From NCBI GenBank assembly GCA_009192285.1, contig WBVU01000005.1:2684731-2748730 (forward strand): DNA of 64,000 nt. The letters are read 5' to 3'. Source of the DNA: Morchella semilibera (lineage: Eukaryota; Ascomycota; Pezizomycetes; Pezizales; Morchellaceae). Under the pieces are notes generated by a model, which had not been told where the DNA came from, ran no database searches, and worked only from the letters and a program-made list of their open reading frames with translations. A program made the position numbers and the translations under genes. Of the stretch, positions 1 to 11,755 are shown in pieces (position 1 is the stretch's first letter; the number at the start of each line of letters is the position of its first letter).

Positions 1-2271
1 AGGGATTGTACACTCTCGCCCTCGAGAAGGGTGCAACCTAAGATGAGGGGAGCATTGTTGGATGCAAAGAAGGAAAAGAAGGAAACAGAGGAGGTGATAT
101 TGTCGGATGAGGAAGAGTTAAAAGATTTGTCCCTGGACTAAGCGGCATAGCCCAGGGACCTCCTAAAGTTAGTTTTTTCTATTTCGCAAAATAAAAAATC
201 TATTGTACTCACCTATGCCTTGATTGATACTGGAGCTTCGGGATATGCATTTATTGATGAAGACTTTAAGAACTGCCATGAACTGAAGATGAAGAGTTTG
301 AGGACTGAGAGGGAGATTGATGTGATTGATGGAAGGCCTATTGAATCAGGGAAGGTGACTAGGAAGGTTACGCTGGAACTGGAGATAAATGGACATGTGG
401 AAGAATGTCCTTTCTTTGTTCCAAAACTAGGATACTATCCGATCCTCATAAGGATACCTTGGATGAGGAAGAATGGAGTTTTTATCGATAGTGGAAGGAA
501 TGAGATTCGCTTCCAGTCATCAGTATGTCTTGAACATTGCATAGCCAACCACAAACCTATTGTTGCTCGAGGGATCTCGACTCCACTGCCGGAAAAACCA
601 GTGACACATATTTCGGCAGTTACTCCTCAATCATTTAAGAAACTTTCCCAGGATCCTACTGGTCAGGTTTACTCGACTACACTATATGTTGTTAATAAAA
701 TACTGGAAATTCCTCCAAATCCTGAGGGAATGATTCCAATAGACTATCAACCCTTCCGACAATTGTTCAATGAGACCAATGCATCTAGGCTATCACCACA
801 TTGTCTCTATGATCATGAAATAAAGCTATAGGAAGGAACAGCACCACCTTTTGGCCCCATGTATAGTATGTCATGGGAGGAATTGAAGCCATTGAGAGAT
901 TATTTGGCCGACAATTTGAAGACAGGATTCCTTCGGTCCAGCAACTCTCCAGCTGGGGTTCCTGTTTTATTTGTAAAGAAAGCCGATGGATCTCTCCGTT
1001 TATGCGTGGACTATCGAAAGCTAAATTCTATTACAGTTAAGGATCGATATACTCTTCCCCTTACACCAGAAACTATGGCCAACCTAGCACAGGCTAATAA
1101 TTTTACCAAGTTAGATCTATGGTGGGGCTATAACCAGATTAGGATTAACGAAGGGGATGAATGAAAGACAGCTTTTAGGACGCGCTATGGACATTGGGAA
1201 TATATGGTTATGCCTTTTGGGTTGACCAATGCTCCTGCCACCTTCCCAGCACTGGATTAATGATATACTACGACCTTTCCTGGATTGTTGTGCTACTACC
1301 TACCTTGATGATATTCTTATTTATTCGGAAACCTTGGAACAGCATCAGCAGAATGTGCAACAGGTACTGGAAGCTCTGGAAGCCAATGAAGTTCACTTGA
1401 AGCCGGAAAAATGCGAGTTCAGTGTACAAGAAACCAAATACCTTGGAATGATTCTAATCCCGGGAGGAATGAAGATAGACCCTGCCAAAGTACAGACAAT
1501 TGTGGACTGGGACACGCTGAAAACAGTGAAGAAGGTTCAAGAATTTCTTGGGTTTGCCAATTTCTATTGGCGCTTTATTTATGCTTATTCCCGAGTCGGA
1601 AAGCCCTTGACTACCCTAACTAAAAAACATGTTCGGTTTGAGTAGACCCAGAAGATCGAAAAAGCCTTTCAAGCACTTAAGACCACTTTCACCACCACCC
1701 CAATATTGATGCACCCGGATCCTGGGAAGGAATTTATTGTGGAAACAGATGCGTCAGACTATGTATAGGCAGGGATATTATCACAACGGGATGATAAACA
1801 AATTTTACACCCAGTTGCTTTTTTCTCAAAGACACACTCGCCGGCGGAATACAACTATGAAATTTATGATAAAGAATTGCTGGCTATTATTCGATGTTTT
1901 GAGGAATGGAGACCTCATCTAGAGATGGCCTAATTCCAAGTCAAAGTTTTGACAGACTATCGCAACCTGGAATATTTTCTGTCGACTAAACTGCTAAATC
2001 GACGTCAAACTCGTTGAGGGGAGTTTCTATCTCGATTCAATTTCGTTATTCAATATAGGCTGGGAAAGCAAGGAAGGAAGGTGGATATTTTGACAAGGAG
2101 GCCTAAGGATTTACCGAAAGAAGGAGATGAGAGACTGGAGCAACAAAGCAGGGTAGTGTTGAAGAAGGAAAATTTGGATGCAAAGATAGGTTTCATGGAT
2201 ACGCTAGGTTCAGAGAGATGGAAGGATTGGCAGGGTTGGGACTATTGTAAGCTAGGAGGCGGGGATGAGTC

Positions 2272-2591
2272 AGAATAGGTTCTAAGGGTTTCTGTTACGC
2301 AAGAATGTGAGTCATGGTTGGGGTTACGCGAGGATATGAGTCAGGCTTGGCTCTGGGTATATAAGGGAGGCAACGGCGCCTACTCCTGTACTTTCTTTCC
2401 TTTCCTTTTCTCTTTACGCAACGTCTTCTGTACCTATCTACAATATATTATAGTCACTATTTTCTACCAGTGACTATCGCCGTTCTTCGCACTTCTAGTT
2501 CATACTTCCCCCTTCTTGGGAAGTATCGCTGTTATTACCCCGCACCCTGCGGAACGAAGCTACACGCTTGACGCCCCCTTGAGAATAGGTT
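2272..2591 (+). mobile_element. Promoter-bearing insert between RNase H and integrase of the old chromovirus
   Basis: About 300 bases with no recognisable retroelement coding separate the RNase H and integrase parts. The segment has a TATA-like GTATATAAGG at about 2357, a pyrimidine-rich stretch after it, and several ACGC and GAGTCA repeats, as expected for an LTR or another promoter-carrying element. The 10-mer AGAATAGGTT stands at both edges (2272-2281 and 2582-2591) and may be a target duplication. No clean TG...CA boundary was found, so the family is unknown. Confidence 0.5.
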
Positions 2592-3787
2592 TGTTAGCAG
2601 GCTCTTTGTCAAATGAACCCGCTGAAGGATCGTCTCCCGTACTTGATTTATTTAACAAAGTTTACCAGCATGACAGTTTTCCCAATAAAGTTTTATCCAT
2701 GCTTCGAGACGGTGTTCGACAATCAAAAGAGATTTCGCTGGCTGAGTGCAAAGAAAGTGAGGAGGGGTTATTATTGTATCGGAATACTTTCTATATCCCT
2801 AACTGCGATGAAGTTAAACTCTACCTTCTATGGGAACACCACAATAAGCCTTCTGCGGGACACCCTGAGAGATCAAAGACATTGGAACTCATTAGTCGAA
2901 ACTATTATTGGCCGACAATGCGGAAATACATAGATCGCTATGTTCAGAATTGTTACACCTGTCGGCGGAGTAAAGCGAATCTAATCCTCTGCAAGGGGTT
3001 CTACGACTGCTATCGGTACCCAAAAGACCTTGGACGGATATTACCATGGACTTTGTAACTGTGCCTCCGGAGAGTAATAGATTTAATGCCATCCTGGCAG
3101 CAGTGGATCGGTTGACAAAAATGAAACATTTTATTGGCACCACGGAGAATGTTAATGCCAGAGATCTGTCTCGTCTATACTTGGAACAGGTATGGAAGCT
3201 TCATGAACTACCGGAGACTATTGTCTTTGATCGAGGGACACAGTTTACCGCTGAGTTTTGGAAAGCTCTCTGTGATCGTTTAGAGATTGCACCCCGATAT
3301 TCCACTGCCTTTCATCCTCAAACTGATGGACAAACTGAAAGGACTAATGCGATTATAGAACAATACCTGCACAGCTATGTGTCCTATCAACAGGATAATT
3401 GGGCTGACTTTCTTCCACTGGCTGAATTCGCTACTAATAATCACCTTTCTGAAACAACAAATAAGTCCCCCTTTCAAGCGAATTACGGGAGAAACCCACG
3501 AATGACATCCGGGCCCTTACAACATGGAAAGACAACAAATGAGAATCAAGTGAATAGATTGGCAAGGAAGATGTCTCAGATCTTTGACTTTCTGATGAGC
3601 GAAATGTTTAGGGCCCAGAAGATACAGGAGAAAGTGGCCAACCTACATCGAACTCCAGCACCCCGATATGTGATTGGAGACCCTGTCTGGCTCTCGACTC
3701 GAAATATAGAGACAAAGCGACCTTCAAAAAAATTGGATTGGAAACAAATTGGTCCCTGTTCCGGCATCTTGGCATCGGTCTCGAGGG

Positions 3788-3924
3788 CATCAGCAAGACT
3801 TCATTTGTCTCCTGATATCTCCTGAGCCTCATGAGATTCAAAAAATATCCAGGAGTCTCAGGAGACTCTCATGAGACTTGGGAGACTGTTGGGAGACTCC
3901 AGTCATAAGTTGAGTTTGCTGATG
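3788..3924. mobile_element. 137-base mini-element, copy 1
   Basis: Short element with ends CATCAGCAA...TTTGCTGATG, inside the left part of the solo LTR. The interior is dense in AGTCTCC/GGAGACT words. The 3' LTR lacks the insert at the corresponding spot (it reads CTCGAGGGCTCGGTAGTCG), which confirms this is an insertion. It has no coding capacity. Copies 1 and 2 are in opposite orientation. Confidence 0.75.
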
Positions 3925-4493
3925 GGTTTGATAGTCAAAGCGCTGTCGTAGTTGTTGGGGTAATGTGAAGCGAGGAGGAGGTATGCTGAGGAGGGGATGT
4001 TGTCATTGGGTTCTAGGAGATTCGATGGCGTGATGGATTGATAATGTAAATAGCGGAAATGGTGGGGAGGAATACGAGGTATGGTAGCGATGGGTTTCCA
4101 TGAGGTTCTATGAGCGAAAGTGTGAGTCATAGCGGACTGGTGGAGGAGATGTGTTAAATAGCGGAGATAGAGGTTTTCCTTAGTCCTTTCTTTCTTTCTT
4201 TCCTCTTTGCTTCCTCTTCCTGTTATTTCGGTACATAGGAATCTACTCCTATTTCTAAGCCATAGCTTCTCGTACCAAAGACTCTGTCCTCTAGAACGAG
4301 GAAATTCATAGTACCTCTCATTGTTCTCGTTGAGATCCATCTGGTCCTCACTTCCCCTGCCCTGCGCCCTTGTGCCTTTGTCCTTGCCTTTGCCTTCGCC
4401 GGTGCCTGTGCTTGTGCCTGCCCAGTGTTGTCTTTGTCTTCGTCGGTCTCCTCGTCGCTTAGGCTGTGCTCCTCGAATCCTTCTGCGTCACCA

Positions 4494-4630
4494 CATCAGC
4501 AAACTCAACTTGTGACTGGAGTCTCCCAACAGTCTCCCGGGTCTCCTGAGAGTCTCCTGAGACTCCTGGATATTTTTTGAGTCTCATGAGGCTCAGGAGA
4601 CATCAGGAGACAAATGAAGTCTTGCTGATG
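4494..4630. mobile_element. 137-base mini-element, copy 2
   Basis: Inverted relative to copy 1 and the same length, with ends CATCAGCAAA...CTTGCTGATG. The 3' LTR has uninterrupted counterparts around 5770 and 5990 (CTGCGTCATCATTGTCATC), so the insertion point is defined. The dinucleotide CA on both sides may be a two-base target duplication. Confidence 0.75.
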
Positions 4631-5047
4631 CATTGTCATCTTCTTCTTTGCGTTGGATTACTCCGTCACAGTATCTACCTATTGAAGCGAGTTGTGAGCC
4701 CCTATGCCTACGAACTTGAGTTACAGGCATCCATGAAAATCCACCAGGTATTTCATGTTTCACTTTTATCACCAGCGGTCAATGATCCCATACCAGGACA
4801 GATGGTTGAACCACCTCCACCGGTGGAAGTTGAGGGAGAAACTGAATAGGAGGTGGAGGAGATATTGGACTCCAGGAAACAGGGGAAACAGGTGGAATAT
4901 TTGATTAAATATGTTGGATACGAAGAACCTTCCTGGCAGTCATCAAATGATCTTGAACATAGTCCTGAACTTCGAAAGGTTTTTCACAATCAATATCCTT
5001 TGAAAACTCGGCCTATCAGGAGCTAGGCCCTAGTAGGGGACCTGATC

Positions 5048-6039
5048 TGTCCTAGCATCTTGGCATCGATCTCGAGGGCTCGGTAGTCGTAGCGCTGTTG
5101 CGATGGATGAAGTTAGATTAAGCGAGGATGAGGTGAGATGAGGTGGAGATGTCATCATTAGGTTCTATGAAGTTCGATGGCGTGATGGATTGGTAAGAGG
5201 AATTGACGAGATGGTGGGGAGAAATACAAGTTGTGGTTGCGACGGATTTCTATAGGTTTCTGTGAGCGAATGTGTGAGTCATAGCGGACTGGGGAAGGAG
5301 AGGTATTAAATAGCGGGTGTAGATGTTTTCCTTGATTCTTTCTTTCTTTTCTCTCTGTCTCGTCTTCCTGTTATTTTGGTACATGGGAATCTACTCCTAT
5401 TCTCAAGCCATAGCTCCTCGTACCTAAAGATTCTGTCCTCTACCAGAGGAAAGCTATAGTACCTCTCATCGTTCTTGTTGAGGTCCATCCGGTCTATCAG
5501 CAAACTCAACTTATGACTGGAGTCTCCCAACAGTCTCCCGGGTCTCCTGGGAGTCTCCTGAGACTCCTGGAGATTTTTTGAGTCTCCTGAGGCTCAGGAG
5601 ACATCAGGAGACAAATGAAGTCTTGCTGATGAGTCCTCACTCTCTCTGTTCTGCGCTTCTGTGCTCTTGTTCTTGTCTTTGCCTTCGCCGATGCCTATGC
5701 TTGTGCCTGTCTGGCGTTGTTCTTGTCTTCGTCGCTCCCCTCGTCACTGAGGCTGTGCTCCTCAGGTCCTTCTGCGTCATCATTGTCATCTTCTACTTTG
5801 TGTCGGGTTACTCCGTCACAACTTCCTATCGTTCCCGTTGAGGTCTATCCGGCCCTCACTCTCTCTGTCTTGTGCCCTTGTGCCTTTCCCCTTGCCTTTG
5901 CTTTCACCGGTGCCTGTGCTTGTGCCTGCCCGGCGTTGTCCCTGTCCTCCCCGGTCTCCTCGTCGCAGAGGCTGTGCTCCTAGAGTCCCTCTGCGTCATC
6001 ATTGTCATCTTCTACTTTGCGTCGGATTACTCCGTCACA
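5048..6039 (+). mobile_element. 3' LTR of the old chromovirus
   Basis: It begins TGTCCTAGCATC just after a purine-rich stretch (GTAGGGGACC) downstream of the chromodomain and ends CCGTCACA. The terminal TGT...ACA and the position after a polypurine-like tract fit a 3' LTR. The AT-rich TATTAAATAG near 5310 is a likely promoter core. The last ~219 bases are present twice in tandem (about 5461-5820, interrupted by a mini-element, and 5821-6039), which makes this LTR longer than the solo copy. Confidence 0.75.
5495..5631. mobile_element. 137-base mini-element, copy 3
   Basis: Same orientation and length as copy 2, inside the 3' LTR. The solo LTR has the uninterrupted site near 4340 (GGTCCTCAC), so this copy inserted independently of copies 1 and 2. 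One end base differs (TATCAG instead of CATCAG). Confidence 0.75.
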
Positions 6040-6304
6040 CCATTAGATTATTGTTAATAATCACGATTATCAGACCGTCCGAACAGGCCCTTAATGTTAA
6101 ATATTCCGTCCTCAGTCTGCTGCTGCGTTTGTCAACTCTAATGCCCTGTCATTCTTTCCCTATGCAGACCCTGGATGCTTTTGGTTGCCACACATGGCGT
6201 CCATGCAAGCCCATCCAGGTGTGCACACTGGACCGTACTGAACCACACCTAACAACCATCCAATCGTTTGGTTTTCAAAGCTATCGACTCCAAACCTAGC
6301 CACC
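6040..6304. other. Spacer between chromovirus LTR and the next gene
   Basis: AT-rich at first, then C/A-rich just before the ATG, as in fungal leaders. It should hold the promoter of the gene at 6305, but I see no clear TATA box. Confidence 0.4.
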
Positions 6305-7694
6305 ATGCCTAGTTTCTACGCTTACGGAATTCATGCATTTCTAGAGCTCCAGGATAGATCTTCGAAAATTCCTGAATCAGCCTCGAAAATCACGTGGAAC
6401 CCGATGCAGGGAATGTCACATCCAATACTAAGCACCAATGTTGTATCTCCTGCCAAACTTGGCTCCCCTCTTCCATTTTGCATAGTAGTCGAATTCGATC
6501 CGGATAACGGCCATCATAGCATAGATGATCTCAAGGGTGATGTGAGAATTGAGGTTAAGATTGATGGCTTGGTAAGTGGATGGAGGGTTCTACCACAAGC
6601 CAAAATATGGCCTAAAGGTACCCGAATCGAATTCTCTGGTCTGCGGGTAGCAAGGACAGAGGAGATGGCCTATATGTTAAGATCACCTCTCCCGAACTTG
6701 CGGAGATCTAGAACCAGCCTCGCCGCTTCCACTCCGAAATCCTTAATTGAGGTAACAAATACGGCTGAGACAAGTACCACCCGAAACTCCGAGGATCCAA
6801 CATTAGTACCCTCTGCACCTTCAGGTTTACCACTCAATACTTCGCACATAGAGATACTTATCACAGTTGGGAAAAAACATAACACTCTTGAAAAGTATCT
6901 GATCTTCTCACCAGTGCTACAAGAAGCATTCTACATCCCTCCTAAGTCACTACAATCTCCTAAAGGGTCGGAACATAGCGCCGATGCTAACGCCCAGGGA
7001 ACGAAAAGGAAGCTCGAGTCCAAGCAATCAGATAAGGGCGGAGATACCAGCACTACAGAGGTTATTCGGCCTCCGCACAGAACAGATAATATGGAAGTCG
7101 ATGGCCAACCGAGGAATTGGAGACAGGGTATCTATATACCGGCAGGGGCTGAGAAGAAAATGAACGAATGGAAGCCGATTGGGTTCGCTTCAGTGAGCCA
7201 GAAAACTCCTCAGATGAGAGAAGCGGAGTTTACAGCTAGCATGCACCTAGCAAGGTTTTGGTTTATCATTTGTTTGTCTCAATTTGGGCGCCCTTTTATC
7301 TATCTCATAACTTTCTAACATCGTTTTAGACCCTGAAACTGTAAACCTGAATCCGCCCAAAGCACCTATATCACCAACCCCCTTGGCCTCCATTGGCGGT
7401 CAACATGTTACTGATCTGGTTCAGGTTTTGACCAAGAAATCAGTTGAAAAAAGGATCCTGGATGACTCTGCCAAATGTGATGTCGCTAGGGTGGGAGAGA
7501 GTGACACATGGGCTGGAAGGCAACAGAGCTCGAGAGTTACAACGAAGATGAGAACTTCTGAGATAAATGAGCCATCGACTACAATTCATCGGCCGCCAGA
7601 GGACGATAATACAAGGGGTAGTATGCCCGTGATGCGGGATATCATCTCTAAGAGCAGAGCCTCTCAGGAGACAAAGACCACACTAAGATCTTAG
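6305..7694 (+). CDS. Unrecognised protein, two exons, exon junction uncertain
   Basis: The ATG at 6305 has a strong context (GCCACCATGCC) and opens a long frame to about 7250. I do not recognise the family. The N-terminal half (residues 1-130) looks like a compact fold with alternating hydrophobic strands (CIVVEFDPD, VRIEVKIDG, GWRVLPQAKIWPKG). The rest is polar and rich in S, T, P and K, with a basic KRK stretch that could be a nuclear signal. A typical intron end lies at 7329 (CTAAC branch site, then TTTTAG), and a further ~120 codons stay open to the stop at 7694. The best donor (7255) does not keep that frame and would end the protein shortly after the junction. A weaker donor at 7272 (GTTTGT) keeps it. 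The C-terminus is therefore unsettled, and recent loss of function is possible. Confidence 0.55.
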
Positions 7695-8715
7695 CTCCTC
7701 CATCTAAACCTATCATCTTTTATGACGGGCAAATCGGCGTTAAACAATCTAGGGTGGCTGGAGATCACAATCTCACGCCAGCCATCGGCATATACTATTA
7801 TCATAATTTGGCAACTATTACTGCAGTCTAATACTGCTGCCTACAGTGCCAACCTTTTCATTACCATGAACCTTCTTGATATCGCCGAACTGACTTTGAG
7901 GAAGTAGCGTCATATGTAAATATAAGCCTTGTTCTTATCCACTGCACCTAATACTGCACGTAGCTGATTGCGGGAACATACATAATAGGTCAATGTGGCA
8001 TTTCAACGGCATGCATATTTAGCACTTTATTCCAATCCATACAGCCATTTTTCAAAAGTGTCCGTGATTCATATATAAGATGGTCAGTGCTCAATGTGGC
8101 TTACAGAGTTGAACCAAAGAACTCAAATGTATCTATAGAATTAGAGAAACTTGATAACAGAGAATAAAACACCATGAACATCTAATATCGATTTTAGCCC
8201 CCACTAAGTACTGATAGCTTTAGGTTTTAAACATTTCAATGCACAGTTTGATAACTGACTTGAGCCGAACATGTCATTAAATCCGAATCACTAACACTTT
8301 GATACGTAGCTTCGCGTACTCCATGCACTCGGGTGCTACATAGAACAACCAAAGGTAGGGCAAGGCCTCTTTTATTACGCCATCTCTTCCTGCTTGGCGA
8401 AACTTTTGTATCTGGTAAATAAATAACAAGTTGCATGTCTTTATCTACCACCTTCACAGTAATACATGTAATTACTAACCTTACTAATTATGGCCCAGCA
8501 GGAAATACTCAAGACTAAGCAAATCTCAGTAATTCAAAGTTAGAACCAAAGTGACCCTTTAACCCAGATAGTTTGCGGCTTTCAGGTCTACAATTCGAGT
8601 CATGGAGGTCTACCTCATTAGGCAGATTCAACCCAGAGCCTACTACTAATCGGCCGGGGAAACCCAAGTTCTTGGGACATGAAGTTACCCTTAGCATGTT
8701 GTAGTATCGTTAGAA
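7695..8715. other. Gene-free stretch
   Basis: AT-rich DNA with frequent stops in all frames and only short chance frames. I see no RNA gene or repeat with defined ends here. Confidence 0.5.
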
Positions 8716-8803
8716 GTACTCCGGTGTGAAGGGTAAGTGAGTAGAACGCGGCGGTGCGGTTTGCGTTGCTACGTTCTACTCACTTACCTTGACACCGTAG
8801 TAC
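8716..8803. mobile_element. Miniature inverted-repeat element A, copy 1 (uninterrupted)
   Basis: An 88-base near-palindrome with ends GTACTCCGGTGT...ACACCGTAGTAC and long arms built on GGGTAAGTGAGTAGAACG and its complement around a short GC-rich loop. A second, interrupted copy lies at about 15850-16127. It has no coding capacity. The structure fits a non-autonomous inverted-repeat DNA transposon. Confidence 0.7.
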
Positions 8804-10689
8804 AGATAATGTGATTCGTAAGGAAATGGACCTGCTATGTACTGGTTGTACAGCCTTAAGCTAGAAGTTGCACCTGATCTGCCCTTTGATCTCTCTTTTT
8901 CACTATTTTCAACCACGTAAAGTATAAATAAATAAATGATACGTATCAAAATCCTGCGACCCAAATAACCCTTTAGTATATACTTGTATGTATGTACCTA
9001 CAGTACCTATCACCGGATGATTGAGACAGGTAGAGAAGCTCTTAGCGTGCCCTATCCAAGAAGTGATTGACTAAAGTAGGGCAGTAGTGTGTGCATCTTA
9101 TATCCTATCTAAGCATTCCAAGGGCGGCAAATGGTTGCCCTCGCCCAAAATCGAGATCACATGATATTTATGCATGAGAGAGATTCTCCACCTGTCCAAT
9201 CATCTGGGTGATAGGTACAAAGTACTAGACAGTAGGAACACTGGCAGTGGTGTCTACAGACTTACCCCACACCCGTAGTACATACATGTACTAAGGAAGA
9301 CGTTTTGGTTCGACCTTTCTTACATTATGGTGGCTACCCGCAAACCTGGTTCCGTCTGCTCGTTATTCTTCGTCACCCGAGGACACGTTATCAACTAACG
9401 ACAAGGGAGCCGCGCCTGTGTGTGTTTGTGTGACTGTGTCCGAACGGAATTAGAGCAGCTAGAGGGAACTGTACCAGCCCATATTTTTATATAATTACAT
9501 GTACTCCTTCCCCCATTGATCGTCCTTCTACCAGTACATGTTTGTTGCATGTCTTAAGCACTTATTGTCTTGAAGTTATTTTTTTTTATATTATAATTAA
9601 CGTTCTTAGAGACTCTAAGAATTTCAAGTGATGCGAACGGAGGAGATTTAGTCCCGAGTAGCCGAACGAGGGGAGAATATGTCATCACGTGAGATGGAAT
9701 GAGTATGCCGTCAGCGCGGGCACTAGACCGACACAGCATTACAATATTATCCCCTTCCGGGGTGCAAAGTCCTACCAAAGGTAATGAGATGTGTGAGAGA
9801 AGCCCGTATATCTGTACTTCTCTAGCAGACAGGACAGATGCGGATATTTGCAGTGGGAATGCATTAGTTCATGTGGCGGTAGATGGTTTGCGGTGAGGGC
9901 CGGACTCGGAGGTAGAGGAACCGTTAGTTGAGCTAGCTCAAGCCAAGCAAAACGCGTAACTTTACTCGCATGGACTGGGATGCGATGCGATTTTCATTGT
10001 TAGGAGCCGTATGGCCATGGCCAATCATCGAAATGGGACACAAGCTACACATCATGTAGAGGTACATGTACTAACTACATGTAAACACAGCGAGCTCAGC
10101 CAGACTTTATATATACGGTACTGTATGTATCAACTTTGCTAGTAAAACCCGCCTCCAATTATGAAGTTTTATTTGTTTATATGCGAGACGATAATCAAAA
10201 GAAACAAACCACAGGAGTGGTATGGATGTGATTCAAAATCTAAACTTTCTCTATTTCCAGAACCCCAACCCAGCCCCGGTCACCGCCGCTGACCCTTGAC
10301 ATCTAATACGGCTATGTGTAGTATACAGGCAGGCACATGTAAGTACAGAACTGTATGTATACCCTGGACTGAGAGAGCCTGATAACTACAGTACCCATGT
10401 ATTGAAAGATGGGCGATGTTGAATGTATAAAATAACGGAGAAGTGTTTGTGAGGCGCGCGCACGATGAGTCCATTATCGAGAGGGGTGGTACTAACCTAC
10501 TTGTTACTTAAGAGGAGCGGCGATGAGTACCACGGCGCCTATCACCACATACATACGTCAAAACCCTTTGAAATTTAAGTGCCTGTTGACTGACTTGATT
10601 GTGACGCGCTAAACTCCGACTCCTCGCACTTTGTAATGTTTTTAGCTGATGACCATCTATGGAGGACACATGTAGTATTCTCTATACAT
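8804..10689. other. Gene-free stretch
   Basis: Intergenic DNA with scattered ACATGTA words (for example around 9300, 9500, 10060 and 10080) and no frame with coding character. No tRNA-like or snRNA-like structure was seen. Confidence 0.5.
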
Positions 10690-11755
10690 CTACCACCGCT
10701 TTCCCACCCTTCCCTATCTTCCATTTTCTTTCCATCTCTACACCCCCAGTCTCTCTCTGGTCCCTTCCGAGTTTCTGTTTCCTTGATCTCTCAGCATACT
10801 GCTCCATTCTAAAACCTTTCGCTCTCTATCATCCTCCCTCACTCATATCGTCAAATCCTATACACGGGTTGATCTACCTTTCTCATTATTCCTGTTATTT
10901 AGCTAGCATCGTTGGTTTCGGTTTACCTGAACAGAATAATCAAAGGTTTGTTTCGCTTCCTGTTGCTTCTACTACATACTACCGACAACCACTACCACCC
11001 GTGCACACACATTTCAGCTTCTTCGCACTTCGTCATCGTCTCCCAAGTCAAATCGGCCTCGCTCCTAGCCTCTCCACCATCCCATCCCCCTCTGCTTTCC
11101 CAATCCCTTCTCTTCACACCCTCAATCCCCTTCCCCCTCCACTCACCCCCCTTCCTCTTGACGTCTGTCCCCCCCCCCTCAACGAGATAAATTTTTCTCT
11201 AAGACAAATTTAAAGGCTATCGTCGTCCGTTTCTCGCTAAACGACCAAATAGTATTATCATCCCCTTCCGCTCCTACATGTGGTCATGATATGTCCCTCG
11301 CTTCCTCTTTTTTCAATTCATCTACATATCATTCTATGCACTAGCATTCTATGATTAAATGTTGACACGTCCCTTACTTTTTTAGAGCGATATTTGCCAC
11401 GGCCCTTGCATCTTTAAAGACCTCACTGCAATTTGTCGAATTCCCCTTGCACACCGGCGAGCCAGTTTCACGCAGTAAAAGGTGTGTTTTTCTACTCTTC
11501 TCCTACGAAAAGGCGTCATATGCCCATCTCTCATCGCCGTGTTCCACAGATCGTTAGTAGTTTTCGCTAGAGCGTTTTGAGAGGAGTAACGAAATATCCA
11601 TTGCAATAACAAAATCTTCTGTGATTTTGCTGGCCTTCGAGACGTCAAAAAGGCATTTCTCCTTCCAAAAAGATTTTCGGCGCTACGAACCGGAAATTTC
11701 CATCTGTATATGAGGGACCTCAACAAACACTAACACCATCCTTGACCAGCACAAT
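10690..11755 (+). promoter_or_regulatory. Long pyrimidine-rich leader/promoter of the three-RRM gene
   Basis: From about 10690 to 11200 the plus strand is strongly C+T-rich with repeated CCCTTCC, CCACC and TCTCTC runs, followed by about 550 bases of more balanced sequence up to the ATG at 11756. Such pyrimidine tracts commonly mark fungal promoters and transcription starts. The length suggests a long leader or a leader intron. Open frames here are low-complexity P/S/L translations and are not credible genes. Confidence 0.5.

Larger units (their letters stand above)
3757..4670 (+). mobile_element. Solo LTR inserted in the old chromovirus
   Basis: The segment starts TGTTCCGGCATCTTGGCATC and ends CTCCGTCACA. 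It aligns along its length with the 3' LTR at 5048-6039, which starts TGTCCTAGCATCTTGGCATC and ends CTCCGTCACA. It lies between the integrase and the conserved tail before the chromodomain, where no LTR belongs, so it is a later insertion of a related element reduced to one LTR. Flanking five-mers GTCCC and GTATC match at only three positions, so the target duplication is uncertain or decayed. It carries two copies of the 137-base mini-element. Confidence 0.75.
1..6039 (+). mobile_element. Old Ty3/gypsy chromovirus, 5' end outside the window
   Basis: Fossil LTR retrotransposon of the Ty3/gypsy chromovirus group. Recognisable parts in order: aspartic protease around 200-560 (DTGAS motif); reverse transcriptase around 850-1650; RNase H around 1690-2100; integrase around 2640-3640, with an HHCC-type zinc-binding part followed by a core carrying FDRGTQF and HPQTDGQTERTN; the usual chromovirus tail with [11 protein letters not shown]; and a chromodomain around 4850-5010. 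A 3' LTR follows. The coding part is badly decayed, with well over five breaks, and is split by an insert near 2.3-2.6 kb and a solo LTR at 3757-4670. The 5' LTR lies before base 1. I judge it old from the decay and the nested insertions. Confidence 0.9.

Noticed and set aside
10659-11213. 184-codon open frame
   Set aside because: It is a translation of a pyrimidine-rich tract (P, S, L only), with no domain and no splice context. Better read as leader or promoter.
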